Shown in pieces: positions 35,157 to 43,300 of a DNA stretch of 64,000 nucleotides. The notes under the pieces are model-generated. The model worked only from the letters and a program-made list of their open reading frames with translations. It did no database searches and was not told the DNA's origin. The translations under genes were made by a program, and so were the position numbers. The number at the start of each line of letters is the position of its first letter. Position 1 is the stretch's first letter. The DNA comes from M0103 sp040386155 (GTDB taxonomy: Bacteria > Bacteroidota > Bacteroidia > Flavobacteriales_D > Crocinitomicaceae): contig JAZKFZ010000002.1 in NCBI GenBank assembly GCA_040386155.1, positions 124,001 to 188,000 of the forward strand, in the 5' to 3' direction.

Positions 35157-36638
35157 ATGCACGGACAAAACTCCATCGGATTTCAGCGATCTGCCGAAGG
35201 AACACTGTCTTTTAAGTCTTCTAATCCTAGTAGTGGAGAGAAGTTTCAAACAGCATTTATTCAAGCAACGCCAGATGAGGTAAATCGTTCGGTGGAACTT
35301 GCTGCAAATGCTTTTATTACCTACAATTTTTTTGCGCCACAACGCAGAGCCCATTTCTTGAATGAAATTGCAGTGCAATTGCGTGCTCGTGCCGATGAAT
35401 TGAAATCAATGTTTTGCGTTGAATCTGCACTCACAGCAGAACGCGCAGAACAAGAATTACAACGTACTATTTTTCAGTTGGAATCTTTTGCTAAGGCACT
35501 AAATGAAGGGGAATTTTTTGCTACGATTGATAATTCAAACGAAGATAATTTTCTAGCAATTGTACCCAAGTTACAACGCAGAATGCAAGGTGTTGGTCCA
35601 GTTGTTGTATTTGGAGCTAGCAACTTCCCTCTTGCATATTCAACTGCTGGTGGCGACACTGTTTCAGCCTTGGCCGCAGGCTGTCCAGTGATCGTGAAAG
35701 CTCATCCTTTTCATGCAGGAACAAGTTCGATGGTAGCGGAGGCTATTCTTGTAGCAGCTCAGATTACTCAAATGCCTGAGGGTGTTTTCTCGCATTTATT
35801 GGCGGAAGATTTTTCTGTCGGACAGCAATTGGTGTCGCATCCAGGGATTAAAGCTGTTGGTTTTACTGGAAGTTTAGAAGGAGGGAGGGCGCTGATGGAT
35901 TTAGCAGCAGTACGCAGAGAACCAATTCCAGTTTTTGCTGAAATGGGAAGTGTGAATCCGATGATTCTTCAAGCAGATTTTATAGCAAAGTATGAAGATC
36001 AATTAGATAGCATCGCTACTTCTATTTGTAATGCCGCAGGACAATTTTGTACGCAGCCAGGATTAATTTTTGTGGAAGAATGCCCAAAAACGAAGGGTTT
36101 TATCACATCGCTTGGAAATCGAGTGGCAGATTTCGGCACTTCTACCATGCTACATTCCTCCATTGCTGAAAAATATAATGCGCTGCGACAGAAAGCTGTG
36201 AGTAGTGAAATCGAACAGGTTTTTGAAGGAGAAATCAAAGGAGAAAATCAAGGTAAAAACACCTTATTGGTGGTGACAATGGAACAATTTTGTAGTCAAG
36301 AGACGCTGCAGCAAGAGGTGTTCGGACCGTTTTCGATCGTAATTCATTATGCCAATCAGCAAGAATTGTTTAAAGGATTGCAAAAAATAGCGGGGGCGCT
36401 AACGGCAAGCGTTTTCACAGAAGAACAGATGGACTTTCAACATCCGCTCATACAATTATTGTCGAGTAAAGTAGGTCGAATTATTTTGAACGGTTTACCA
36501 ACAGGAGTGACCGTTTCTTCTGCGATGACACATGGTGGTCCTTTCCCAGCATCTTCTGATGGCAGATACACAGCAGTGGGCATGGGATCCATTTATCGTT
36601 GGCTTCGACCAGTTACTTTGCAAAACTTTTCACAATAA
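35157..36638 (+). CDS. NAD(P)-dependent aldehyde dehydrogenase (2-oxoglutarate semialdehyde dehydrogenase-like)
   Basis: A 493-residue ALDH-superfamily enzyme. The general base is Glu262 in FAEMGSVNP and the nucleophile Cys298 in GQFCTQPG; the cofactor-binding segment is VIVKAHPFHAGTS. The short RRMQGVGPVVVFGASNFPLAYS stretch and overall spacing resemble the 2,5-dioxovalerate/fatty-aldehyde (AldH) subgroup. The natural aldehyde is therefore uncertain. It begins 2 bp after purS. Confidence 0.88.
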   Translation: MHGQNSIGFQRSAEGTLSFKSSNPSSGEKFQTAFIQATPDEVNRSVELAANAFITYNFFAPQRRAHFLNEIAVQLRARADELKSMFCVESALTAERAEQELQRTIFQLESFAKALNEGEFFATIDNSNEDNFLAIVPKLQRRMQGVGPVVVFGASNFPLAYSTAGGDTVSALAAGCPVIVKAHPFHAGTSSMVAEAILVAAQITQMPEGVFSHLLAEDFSVGQQLVSHPGIKAVGFTGSLEGGRALMDLAAVRREPIPVFAEMGSVNPMILQADFIAKYEDQLDSIATSICNAAGQFCTQPGLIFVEECPKTKGFITSLGNRVADFGTSTMLHSSIAEKYNALRQKAVSSEIEQVFEGEIKGENQGKNTLLVVTMEQFCSQETLQQEVFGPFSIVIHYANQQELFKGLQKIAGALTASVFTEEQMDFQHPLIQLLSSKVGRIILNGLPTGVTVSSAMTHGGPFPASSDGRYTAVGMGSIYRWLRPVTLQNFSQ

Positions 36639-36700
36639 AAGCCAATTTTTTACGCAAAGGCAATTTGGCAGATTCTTTTTCGTTTTAAATCAAATTGATA

Positions 36701-36708
36701 TATATTTG
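36701..36708 (+). promoter_or_regulatory. -7 promoter box of the coiled-coil protein gene
   Basis: TATATTTG matches TAnnTTTG 29 nt before the ATG at 36738. A T-rich TTTTTCG lies 18 nt upstream at 36676-36682, only loosely like a -33 box. Confidence 0.4.
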
Positions 36709-36737
36709 TACAAAATATTATAGGTAAATTATTAGGT

Positions 36738-37697
36738 ATGACTGAAGAAACGCAATCCACAAAAAAATCAAATCTCCCATTCATTTTAATCATTATTGTC
36801 TTGTTGGCAGGATTAGCTGTAATGGCAGTGTTATTGTCGAAAGAAAAAAAGGCAGTAAATGAATGTGCCAATGAAAACACGATGCTTTTGTCCGATATGG
36901 AGGGCATGAACCAGATGTTGGAAGGCTATGTTGGAAACATGTCGAAAGATTTGAAAAAAGACTTTCAAGAAATGCTAAGAACCTATGATCAATTAATTGC
37001 GAAAGATCAATCAAAAGCGGATAGCTTAAACATGCAAAAAGCAAGAATTCAACAATTAGTTGATGATTTGAACCAAAACAAACGTTGGTCAGCGTCTGAA
37101 TTGTATAAAATGCGCAAAGAAAATGAAACACTGCGCACTATAATGAAAGGTTACGTCTATCAGATTGATTCATTAAATACATTAAATATTAAATTGACAT
37201 CTGATTTAGATCAGACAACGAATGAGCTTGAAAGTACTAAAACAGAGAGAGACCAGTTTAAAACGGAAGCCGAAGAAAACGCAGAACAAGTTCGAAAAGG
37301 TTCAAAATTGGCGGCATTTAGTTTTAGTTCTGTCGGCTTGAAAATGAAATTGAACAATACCACAGAAGTAACAACAAAAGCAAGTTCAGTGGTGCAAGTT
37401 CGTTCAACTTTTACGATCAGTGAAAATCCAATCGCGAAAGCTGGTAATAAAAATGTGTACTTGCAAGTAATTAATCCTGATGGAAAAACAATGCAAACGA
37501 AATCTTCGAATGTTATCCAAGTGGAATCGGGAAGTGTTCCTTATTCAGACATGAAAGATATCAATTACAACAATGAGCGATTGGATGTAACCATCTATTA
37601 TGATTTGAAAGGCGAAAAAGCAGTAAAAGGAAATTACAAAGTGCGTGTGTATTGTGAAGGAAGTTTGATTGGTTCTGATAACTTTACTTTGAAATAG
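36738..37697 (+). CDS. Membrane-anchored coiled-coil protein of unknown function
   Basis: A 319-residue protein with a single N-terminal membrane helix (about 14-34, no cleavage site visible). A long heptad-rich coiled coil follows (about 55-190) and then a beta-rich C-terminal domain (about 190-319) with repeated VQV/VIQVE strands. The C-terminal part probably lies in the periplasm. No family is recognised; similar architecture is common in Bacteroidota genomes. The next gene starts 28 bp downstream. Confidence 0.8.
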   Translation: MTEETQSTKKSNLPFILIIIVLLAGLAVMAVLLSKEKKAVNECANENTMLLSDMEGMNQMLEGYVGNMSKDLKKDFQEMLRTYDQLIAKDQSKADSLNMQKARIQQLVDDLNQNKRWSASELYKMRKENETLRTIMKGYVYQIDSLNTLNIKLTSDLDQTTNELESTKTERDQFKTEAEENAEQVRKGSKLAAFSFSSVGLKMKLNNTTEVTTKASSVVQVRSTFTISENPIAKAGNKNVYLQVINPDGKTMQTKSSNVIQVESGSVPYSDMKDINYNNERLDVTIYYDLKGEKAVKGNYKVRVYCEGSLIGSDNFTLK

Positions 37698-37725
37698 AAT
37701 TAGGTAATAAATTTAGTTGAGTTAG

Positions 37726-38169
37726 ATGAGTGAAGAAAACACAGGAGCTGAAAAAAAGTACGTAAATATTTTTATTGCTAATTTAGATTGGGAAATAAAA
37801 TCGGAAGATTTGAGCGCAACATTTTCCGCTTTTGGTACTGTTCATTACGCACACGTTGTGTATGACAAAGACACCAAAAAATCGAAGGGATTTGGCTACG
37901 TGGAAATGGACACAGCTGATGAAGCAATCAATGCAATTAATGCCTTGAATGGATTGGAAATTAATGGGCGAAAACTCGATGTAAAAATTGCTTCGCCTAA
38001 AGGAAATCGTCCTGCTAAAAAAGAAGTGGAAGAAAAACCATTCGTCAAAAAGCCATTTGTTAAGAAATTCGATAACCCACGTGGTGGTTTCAATAACAAT
38101 TCTAGAGGAAATTCGCAAAGTGGTGAACGCAAGCCCTACAATAATTTTAATAAAGATACCAATAAATAA
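37726..38169 (+). CDS. RRM-domain RNA-binding protein
   Basis: A 147-residue protein with one RNA recognition motif in residues 11-88: RNP2 is IFIANLDW and RNP1 is KGFGYVEM. A basic, Gly/Asn/Arg-rich tail (from about 95, including two KPFVKK repeats and RGGFNNNSRGN) resembles RNA chaperone tails of bacterial RRM proteins. It probably binds mRNA or aids cold adaptation (inference). Its stop lies 18 bp before the enoyl-CoA hydratase gene. Confidence 0.9.
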   Translation: MSEENTGAEKKYVNIFIANLDWEIKSEDLSATFSAFGTVHYAHVVYDKDTKKSKGFGYVEMDTADEAINAINALNGLEINGRKLDVKIASPKGNRPAKKEVEEKPFVKKPFVKKFDNPRGGFNNNSRGNSQSGERKPYNNFNKDTNK

Positions 38170-38187
38170 GCTAATTAATCACAAAGT

Positions 38188-38958
38188 ATGTCAGCTATTG
38201 ATCAAGGATCTGTCGATTATAAAATTGATGAAAATGGAATTGCACACATTGAATTTTCACATCCATTAAGTAACTCTTTGCCTGGGAAAGTATTAGGTAA
38301 ATTAGCCGAAATTATTACTTCTTTAGGTAAAAATGATGAGGTGAAAGTAATTGTTCTTCGTTCTGCTGGTGATCGTGCTTTTTGCGCAGGAGCTAGTTTC
38401 GACGAGTTAATTTCTATCAACGATCTTGAAACTGGAAAAGTATTTTTCTCTGGATTCGCCAACGTAATTAATGCATGTAGAACCGCACCGAAGTTTATTA
38501 TCGGTCGTGTGCAAGGAAAAGCAGTTGGTGGTGGCGTAGGTTTAGCCTCAGCCGTTGATTATTGTTTAGCGACTAAATTTGCCGATGTAAAATTGTCTGA
38601 GTTGGCAGTGGGTATCGGTCCATTCGTTGTTGGTCCAGCGGTTGAACGCAAAATAGGTTTATCAGCAATGAGCGAACTAGCGATCAATGCTACTGAATGG
38701 CGCAATGCTGTTTGGGCGAAGAAAAGAGGTTTGTTTACACATGTATTCGACTCCATTGAAGAAATGGATGTTGAATTAGAGCGACTTTCTTTGCAATTAG
38801 CGAAGTCAAATCCTGAAGCAATGCGCATGTTGAAATCCATTTTTTGGCAAGGTACAGAGCATTGGGATCAATTATTAATAGAACGAGCAGGAATGAGCGG
38901 CAAATTGGTCTTGAGCGATTTTACTGTAAATGCGATTAATCAGTTTAAGAATAAATAA
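38188..38958 (+). CDS. Enoyl-CoA hydratase/isomerase family protein
   Basis: A 256-residue crotonase-fold protein. The oxyanion-hole elements DRAFCAGASFDEL (about 66-78) and GKAVGGGVGLASAVD (about 110-124) are present. The second catalytic Glu of mitochondrial hydratase is not obvious: ELAVGIGPFVVGP occupies the corresponding region. The reaction (hydratase, isomerase or other) therefore cannot be fixed. It is not part of the fad operon. Confidence 0.87.
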   Translation: MSAIDQGSVDYKIDENGIAHIEFSHPLSNSLPGKVLGKLAEIITSLGKNDEVKVIVLRSAGDRAFCAGASFDELISINDLETGKVFFSGFANVINACRTAPKFIIGRVQGKAVGGGVGLASAVDYCLATKFADVKLSELAVGIGPFVVGPAVERKIGLSAMSELAINATEWRNAVWAKKRGLFTHVFDSIEEMDVELERLSLQLAKSNPEAMRMLKSIFWQGTEHWDQLLIERAGMSGKLVLSDFTVNAINQFKNK

Positions 38959-38968
38959 TTCAACGCAC

Positions 38969-39062
38969 TTCTCGATACATTTTCCTTACGCTCAACACTC
39001 GAGTTACTTATAAAATAGCTTTTTGAGTAATTTGAGAAGAATGTTCAAAATTGTACCGAGAA
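38969..39062. repeat. REP-like extragenic inverted repeat
   Basis: TTCTCGATACA (38969-38979) and TGTACCGAGAA (39052-39062) pair at 10 of 11 positions. Between them lies the perfect palindrome ACTCGAGT (38997-39004). The word set resembles dispersed extragenic elements I associate with flavobacterial genomes; copy number cannot be judged here. Confidence 0.5.
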
Positions 39063-39101
39063 AAGCATGGTTTTAAAATCCGCATTTTTTTCCAAAAATC
39101 A

Positions 39102-39132
39102 TTTGTTCATAAAAATAAAAAGCCTATCTTTG
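39102..39132 (+). promoter_or_regulatory. Promoter of the rplM-rpsI operon
   Basis: TTTG (39102-39105), a 19-nt spacer and TATCTTTG (39125-39132), both perfect. The leader is about 40 nt. This is the clearest Bacteroidota-type promoter in the window. Confidence 0.82.
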
Positions 39133-39177
39133 CAACCCCAAATTAGGGATATTGTCTTATTTTATAAAAATTAAATT

Positions 39178-39633
39178 GTGGATACACTAAGTTACAAAAC
39201 TGTTTCTGGCAACACGCAAACCGCTGAAAAAAAGTGGATTCTTGTTGATGCAGAAGGTCAGACAGTGGGTCGCTTGGCTTCTAAAGTTGCGAAGATTATT
39301 CGTGGCAAACACAAGCCGAACTTCACACCTCATGCTGACTGCGGGGATAACGTGATCGTTATCAATGCCGACAAGGTTTCGTTTTCCGGTGCAAAATTGG
39401 AAAACAAAGAATATGTTCGTTACACGGGTTATCCGGGTGGACAACGTTTTACTTCTGCTAAACAACTCTTGGAAAAACACCCAGAGCGTTTGATCGAAAA
39501 AGCAGTAAAAGGAATGTTGCCAAAGAACACATTAGGAAGAAGATTATTTACGAATCTGAAAGTCTATACAGGAACTGACCACAAACATGAGGCTCAGAAA
39601 CCAGTAGTTTTAGACTTGAATACATTCAATTAA
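39178..39633 (+). CDS. rplM: 50S ribosomal protein L13
   Basis: A 151-residue L13, an early-assembling large-subunit protein. GRLASKVAKIIRGKHKP, FTPHADCGDNVIVINA and RYTGYPGGQR are family hallmarks. It starts with a GTG: the N-terminus MDTLSYKT is the form I know from flavobacterial L13, and no upstream ATG is in frame. Followed 3 bp later by rpsI, the standard L13-S9 pair. Confidence 0.97.
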   Translation: MDTLSYKTVSGNTQTAEKKWILVDAEGQTVGRLASKVAKIIRGKHKPNFTPHADCGDNVIVINADKVSFSGAKLENKEYVRYTGYPGGQRFTSAKQLLEKHPERLIEKAVKGMLPKNTLGRRLFTNLKVYTGTDHKHEAQKPVVLDLNTFN

Positions 39634-39636
39634 GAT

Positions 39637-40023
39637 ATGGAAACGATCAATACACTTGGTAGAAGAAAAACTTCAGTTGCGCGTGTTTACCTTTCTAAGG
39701 GAACAGGTAAAGTAACTGTAAACAAAAAAGACTACAAAGAAGCGTTCCCAACAGGAGTTTTGCAATCTAAAATTGAACAGCCGTTTGCTTTAACAAGCAC
39801 TACTGGTCAATACGATGTAACAGTTAATGTTGTTGGAGGTGGAATCAATGGTCAAGCTGAAGCTATCCGTTTGGGTATCTCTCGTGCTTTAGTTGAAGTA
39901 GCAGCTGATAATAAGCCGCTTTTGAAAGCAGAAGGTTTAATGACACGTGATCCAAGAATGGTGGAACGTAAAAAACCAGGACAACCGAAAGCTCGTAAGA
40001 AATTCCAGTTCTCGAAACGTTAA
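39637..40023 (+). CDS. rpsI: 30S ribosomal protein S9
   Basis: A 128-residue S9 with the N-terminal GRRKTSVARVYLSKG, the central GGGINGQAEAIRLGISRAL and the conserved C-terminal tail ending QFSKR that reaches the P-site tRNA. Directly follows rplM in the same operon. Confidence 0.97.
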   Translation: METINTLGRRKTSVARVYLSKGTGKVTVNKKDYKEAFPTGVLQSKIEQPFALTSTTGQYDVTVNVVGGGINGQAEAIRLGISRALVEVAADNKPLLKAEGLMTRDPRMVERKKPGQPKARKKFQFSKR

Positions 40024-40146
40024 TCAATTAGTTATCAAATTTTGACGTTGGTTTAGAATCCAAACTTCGATGCACCCTCCAGATTCGTTCAGGACCCTTC
40101 GAATGTTGAATTACTGAGGAACGTAAACAATTAAAAAAATAAAAAA
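40024..40146 (+). ncRNA. Possible structured leader of rpsB
   Basis: The 123-nt gap between rpsI and rpsB is unusually long for this block and less AT-rich than the other gaps. It contains short complementary arms (GGTTT/AAACC-like at ~40050-40065; ATTCG/CGAAT at ~40083-40104). An autoregulatory ribosomal-protein leader is plausible but unproven; I see no promoter box. Confidence 0.25.
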
Positions 40147-40995
40147 ATGTCAAAAGTAAATTTTGAATCTTTGTTGGAAGCAGGTGTTCATTTCGGACAC
40201 TTGAAAAGAAAATGGAACCCGGCTATGGCGCCGTACATCTTTGAAGAGAAAAAAGGTATCCACATTATCGACCTAAATAAGACAATCGCTTCATTAGACC
40301 AAGCGTGCGCAGCAATGAAACAAATTGCTAAATCGGGTAAAAAAATCCTTTTCGTTGCAACAAAAAAACAAGCTAAAGATTTAGTAGCAACTAAAGTTGC
40401 TGAAATCAACATGCCTTTCGTAACAGAGCGTTGGACAGGTGGAATGTTGACAAACTTCCAAACTACACGTAAATCGATTCGTAAAATGACCACGATCGAT
40501 AAAATGAAAACAGACGGTACTTGGGATACCTTAAACAAACGTGAGAAATTATTCAAAACACGTCAACGTGAGAAATTAGAAAAGAACTTTGGTTCTATTG
40601 CTGAAATGACACGTCAACCAGCAGCTATTTTCTTAGTTGACATTTTGAAAGAACACATTGCATTAGCAGAAGCTCGTCGTTTGAATATCCCAACGTTTGC
40701 AATGGTTGATACAAACTCTAATCCTAAATTGGTTGATTTCGCAATCCCTGCTAATGATGATGCAACAAAATCTATTGCTGTAATCTTAGAAGCAATCTGT
40801 AGCGCAATCAAAGAAGGTTTGGAAGATCGCAAAGTAAAAGGTACTGACAAAGAAGAAGATGCTGAGGCAACAACTGAAGTAGCTACAAAAGCGAAAGCAG
40901 CAAAAACAGTTGAAGTTGCAGAAGTAGCTGAAACAACAGTTGCTGAAGTAGTTGCAGAAGCACCAGCTACGGAAACTGAAGGTACACAAGAATAA
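40147..40995 (+). CDS. rpsB: 30S ribosomal protein S2
   Basis: A 282-residue S2. The N-terminal FGHLKRKWNPAMAPYIF and the segments ATKKQAKD, ERWTGGMLTNFQT and FAMVDTNSNP are typical. It is longer than the ~240 of E. coli because of a C-terminal tail of about 45 residues made mostly of Ala, Val, Thr and Glu, probably flexible. Pairs with tsf 22 bp downstream, as in most bacteria. Confidence 0.97.
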   Translation: MSKVNFESLLEAGVHFGHLKRKWNPAMAPYIFEEKKGIHIIDLNKTIASLDQACAAMKQIAKSGKKILFVATKKQAKDLVATKVAEINMPFVTERWTGGMLTNFQTTRKSIRKMTTIDKMKTDGTWDTLNKREKLFKTRQREKLEKNFGSIAEMTRQPAAIFLVDILKEHIALAEARRLNIPTFAMVDTNSNPKLVDFAIPANDDATKSIAVILEAICSAIKEGLEDRKVKGTDKEEDAEATTEVATKAKAAKTVEVAEVAETTVAEVVAEAPATETEGTQE

Positions 40996-41017
40996 TTTAT
41001 CTTAAAAAGATTTCATA

Positions 41018-41848
41018 ATGGCAATTACAGCAAGTGAAGTAAATAAATTGCGCACCATGACAGGTGCAGGGATGATGGATTGTAAAAACGCATTGGTGGA
41101 AGCTGATGGTGATTTTGAAATGGCAATCGACATCTTACGTAAAAAAGGTCAAAAAATTGCAGCAAAACGTGGTGATAATGATGCTAAAGAAGGCTTAATT
41201 ATGTCGCAAGCTGCAGCAGATGGAACATTTGGTGTAATCGTTACATTGAATTGTGAAACGGATTTCGTAGCAATTAACGATCGTTTTAGAACGTTTGTGC
41301 AATCGTTGGTAGATATCGCTTTGGCAAATCGTCCAAGCTCAATCGACGAATTCAAAGCTTTATCTTACGATGGCAAATTAAGTGTTGAAGACAAAATCAC
41401 TGAGCAAATTGGTGTAATCGGTGAAAAATTAGATCTTTCTGGTTACGGAACTATCACTGCTGACAAAGTAGTGGCATACAATCACCCAGGAAATCAATTG
41501 GCTACTTTGGTAGGTTTGAACTCAGGTTCTGACGTAGCTGAAGACGCTGGTAAACAAGTAGCAATGCAAGTTGCTGCAATGTCTCCAATTGCTTTGAACA
41601 AAGACGGTGTTGATGCACGTACAATTGAGCGTGAAATCGAAGTTGGAAAAGAATTAGCTATCCAAGAAGGTAAACCAGCTGACATGGCTGAGAAAATCGC
41701 AATGGGTCGTTTAAATAAATTCTTCCAAGAAAACACCTTGTTGAGCCAAGCATTTGTTCGCGACAACAAATTAACTGTTGAGCAATTCTTGGCAACTGCT
41801 GAGAAAGATTTAACTGTTATTGAATTCAAAAGATTCTCTTTGAGTTAA
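41018..41848 (+). CDS. tsf: Elongation factor Ts
   Basis: A 276-residue guanine-nucleotide exchange factor for EF-Tu. The N-terminal UBA-like domain has LRTMTGAGMMDCKNALVEADGD; the core has TLNCETDFVA with the Phe-Asp pair that inserts into EF-Tu. A strong terminator follows, closing the rpsB-tsf unit. Confidence 0.97.
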   Translation: MAITASEVNKLRTMTGAGMMDCKNALVEADGDFEMAIDILRKKGQKIAAKRGDNDAKEGLIMSQAAADGTFGVIVTLNCETDFVAINDRFRTFVQSLVDIALANRPSSIDEFKALSYDGKLSVEDKITEQIGVIGEKLDLSGYGTITADKVVAYNHPGNQLATLVGLNSGSDVAEDAGKQVAMQVAAMSPIALNKDGVDARTIEREIEVGKELAIQEGKPADMAEKIAMGRLNKFFQENTLLSQAFVRDNKLTVEQFLATAEKDLTVIEFKRFSLS

Positions 41849-41864
41849 TTTATTAAATATTGAA

Positions 41865-41895
41865 AAGGCTATCGTTATCGGTAGCCTTTTTTTTT
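41865..41895 (+). terminator. Rho-independent terminator after tsf
   Basis: AAGGCTATCG (41865-41874), loop TTAT, CGGTAGCCTT (41879-41888): a 10-bp stem with one T-G wobble, followed by nine T. Confidence 0.93.
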
Positions 41896-41900
41896 GAATA

Positions 41901-41932
41901 TTGGTTTATAAAAATGAATTAATTTATCTTTA
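41901..41932 (+). promoter_or_regulatory. Promoter candidate of pyrH-frr
   Basis: TTG at 41901-41903, a 21-nt spacer, and TATCTTTA (41925-41932), one base from TAnnTTTG. The ATG is 18 nt further on. Confidence 0.5.
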
Positions 41933-41950
41933 CCTAGTTATTTTCAAAAT

Positions 41951-42658
41951 ATGAAATACAAAAGAATATTACTTAAACTGAGCGGCGAATCTCTCATGGG
42001 AAACAAACAGTTTGGAATTGACAACGAACGTTTGGACGAGTATGCTCACCAAATCAAAGAAGTTACTGAAATGGGTGTTGAAGTTGCTATCGTAATTGGT
42101 GGAGGTAATATTTTTAGAGGCGTGCAAGCGGAAGAAGGTGGAATGGATCGAACGCATGGTGATTACATGGGAATGTTGGCTACCATGATCAACTCAATGG
42201 CTTTGCAGGCTGCTTTGGAACATGTAGGTCTAAAAACTAGATTACAGTCGGCGATCGAAATGAAAGAAATAGCTGAACCTTATGTACGTAGAAGAGCGGT
42301 TCGTCACTTGGAGAAAGGACGAGTAGTTATCTTTGGTGCTGGAACAGGAAATCCATTTTTCACTACCGATTCTGCGGCTTCATTAAGAGCTATTGAAATT
42401 AGTGCAGATGTAATTTTGAAAGGAACTCGTGTAGATGGAATTTATACAGCAGATCCCTTGAAAGATCCAAATGCAACAAAATATGATGTCATTTCGTTTG
42501 ATGATGTGTACGCAAAAGATTTGAAAGTGATGGACATGACTGCCTTTACACTTTGTAAAGAAAATAATTTGCCAATTATTGTGTTTGACATGGACACACC
42601 AGGGAATCTTAAAAGATTATTGGTAGGTGAACAAGTAGGAACAATCGTTAGAAACTAA
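41951..42658 (+). CDS. pyrH: UMP kinase
   Basis: A 235-residue bacterial UMP kinase of the amino-acid kinase fold, making UDP from UMP. KRILLKLSGESLMG at the N-terminus binds phosphate; VIGGGNIFRG and GAGTGNPFFTTDSAA are characteristic. It lies 12 bp upstream of frr, the common pyrH-frr arrangement. Confidence 0.97.
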   Translation: MKYKRILLKLSGESLMGNKQFGIDNERLDEYAHQIKEVTEMGVEVAIVIGGGNIFRGVQAEEGGMDRTHGDYMGMLATMINSMALQAALEHVGLKTRLQSAIEMKEIAEPYVRRRAVRHLEKGRVVIFGAGTGNPFFTTDSAASLRAIEISADVILKGTRVDGIYTADPLKDPNATKYDVISFDDVYAKDLKVMDMTAFTLCKENNLPIIVFDMDTPGNLKRLLVGEQVGTIVRN

Positions 42659-42670
42659 AATATATACACC

Positions 42671-43234
42671 ATGGTGGAAGATTTGCAATTGATTTATGAT
42701 GAAGTGTCAACATCAAATAGTAAAACACTAGATCACCTAGATCACGAACTATTGAAAGTGCGCGCAGGTAAAGCTACGCCACAGATGTTGACGGGAGTAA
42801 TGGTGGATTATTATGGGGCAGCTACACCTTTGCAAAATGTTGCAAATGTTGCAACAGCAGATGCTAGAACTATCACAGTTCAACCTTGGGAAAAGAATTT
42901 ATTGAATGATATTGCTAAGGCGATTATGAATGCAAATCTTGGTTTCAATCCGCAGAATAATGGGGAGATGATTTTGATTGCTGTGCCGCCTTTAACAGAA
43001 GATCGTCGTCGTGATTTGGTAAAGAAAGCGAAAGCGGAAGGAGAACATGCGAAAGTTGGTATCCGAAACAACCGTAAGGAAGCACTTGATATGGTGAAGG
43101 ATCTTAAAAGTGAAGGGTTATCTGAAGATATGGCAAAAGATGCTGAAGATAAAGTTCAAAACCTCACCAATGCGTTCATCAAAAAGGTAGACGAATTGGT
43201 TGACTTGAAAGAAAAAGATATCATGACGATCTAA
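42671..43234 (+). CDS. frr: Ribosome recycling factor
   Basis: A 187-residue RRF that, with EF-G, splits the post-termination ribosome. The typical elements LLKVRAGKATPQML, a central domain, IRNNRKEALD and a C-terminal helix are present. The ATG lies in an ATGG context 12 bp after the pyrH stop. Confidence 0.97.
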   Translation: MVEDLQLIYDEVSTSNSKTLDHLDHELLKVRAGKATPQMLTGVMVDYYGAATPLQNVANVATADARTITVQPWEKNLLNDIAKAIMNANLGFNPQNNGEMILIAVPPLTEDRRRDLVKKAKAEGEHAKVGIRNNRKEALDMVKDLKSEGLSEDMAKDAEDKVQNLTNAFIKKVDELVDLKEKDIMTI

Positions 43235-43281
43235 TGCAGAATTAAGAATGTAGAATGTTGAGACTGGTTCTTACTTCTGCA
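43235..43281 (+). repeat. Imperfect hairpin after frr
   Basis: TGCAGAATTAAGAA (43235-43248) and TTCTTACTTCTGCA (43268-43281) pair at 13 of 14 positions. Only a short T run follows some distance away (43289-43293), so it may serve as a weak terminator between frr and the convergent OmpA gene or be an extragenic repeat. Confidence 0.5.
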
Positions 43282-43300
43282 TTCAGTATTTTTATTGCAC

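Noticed and set aside
37783..38118. Minus-strand frames over the RRM gene
   Set aside because: Shadows of a conserved RRM coding region with Phe-rich, non-protein-like composition.
38959..39177. tRNA or small RNA gene before rplM
   Set aside because: No cloverleaf or CCA end; explained by the REP-like repeat and the rplM promoter.
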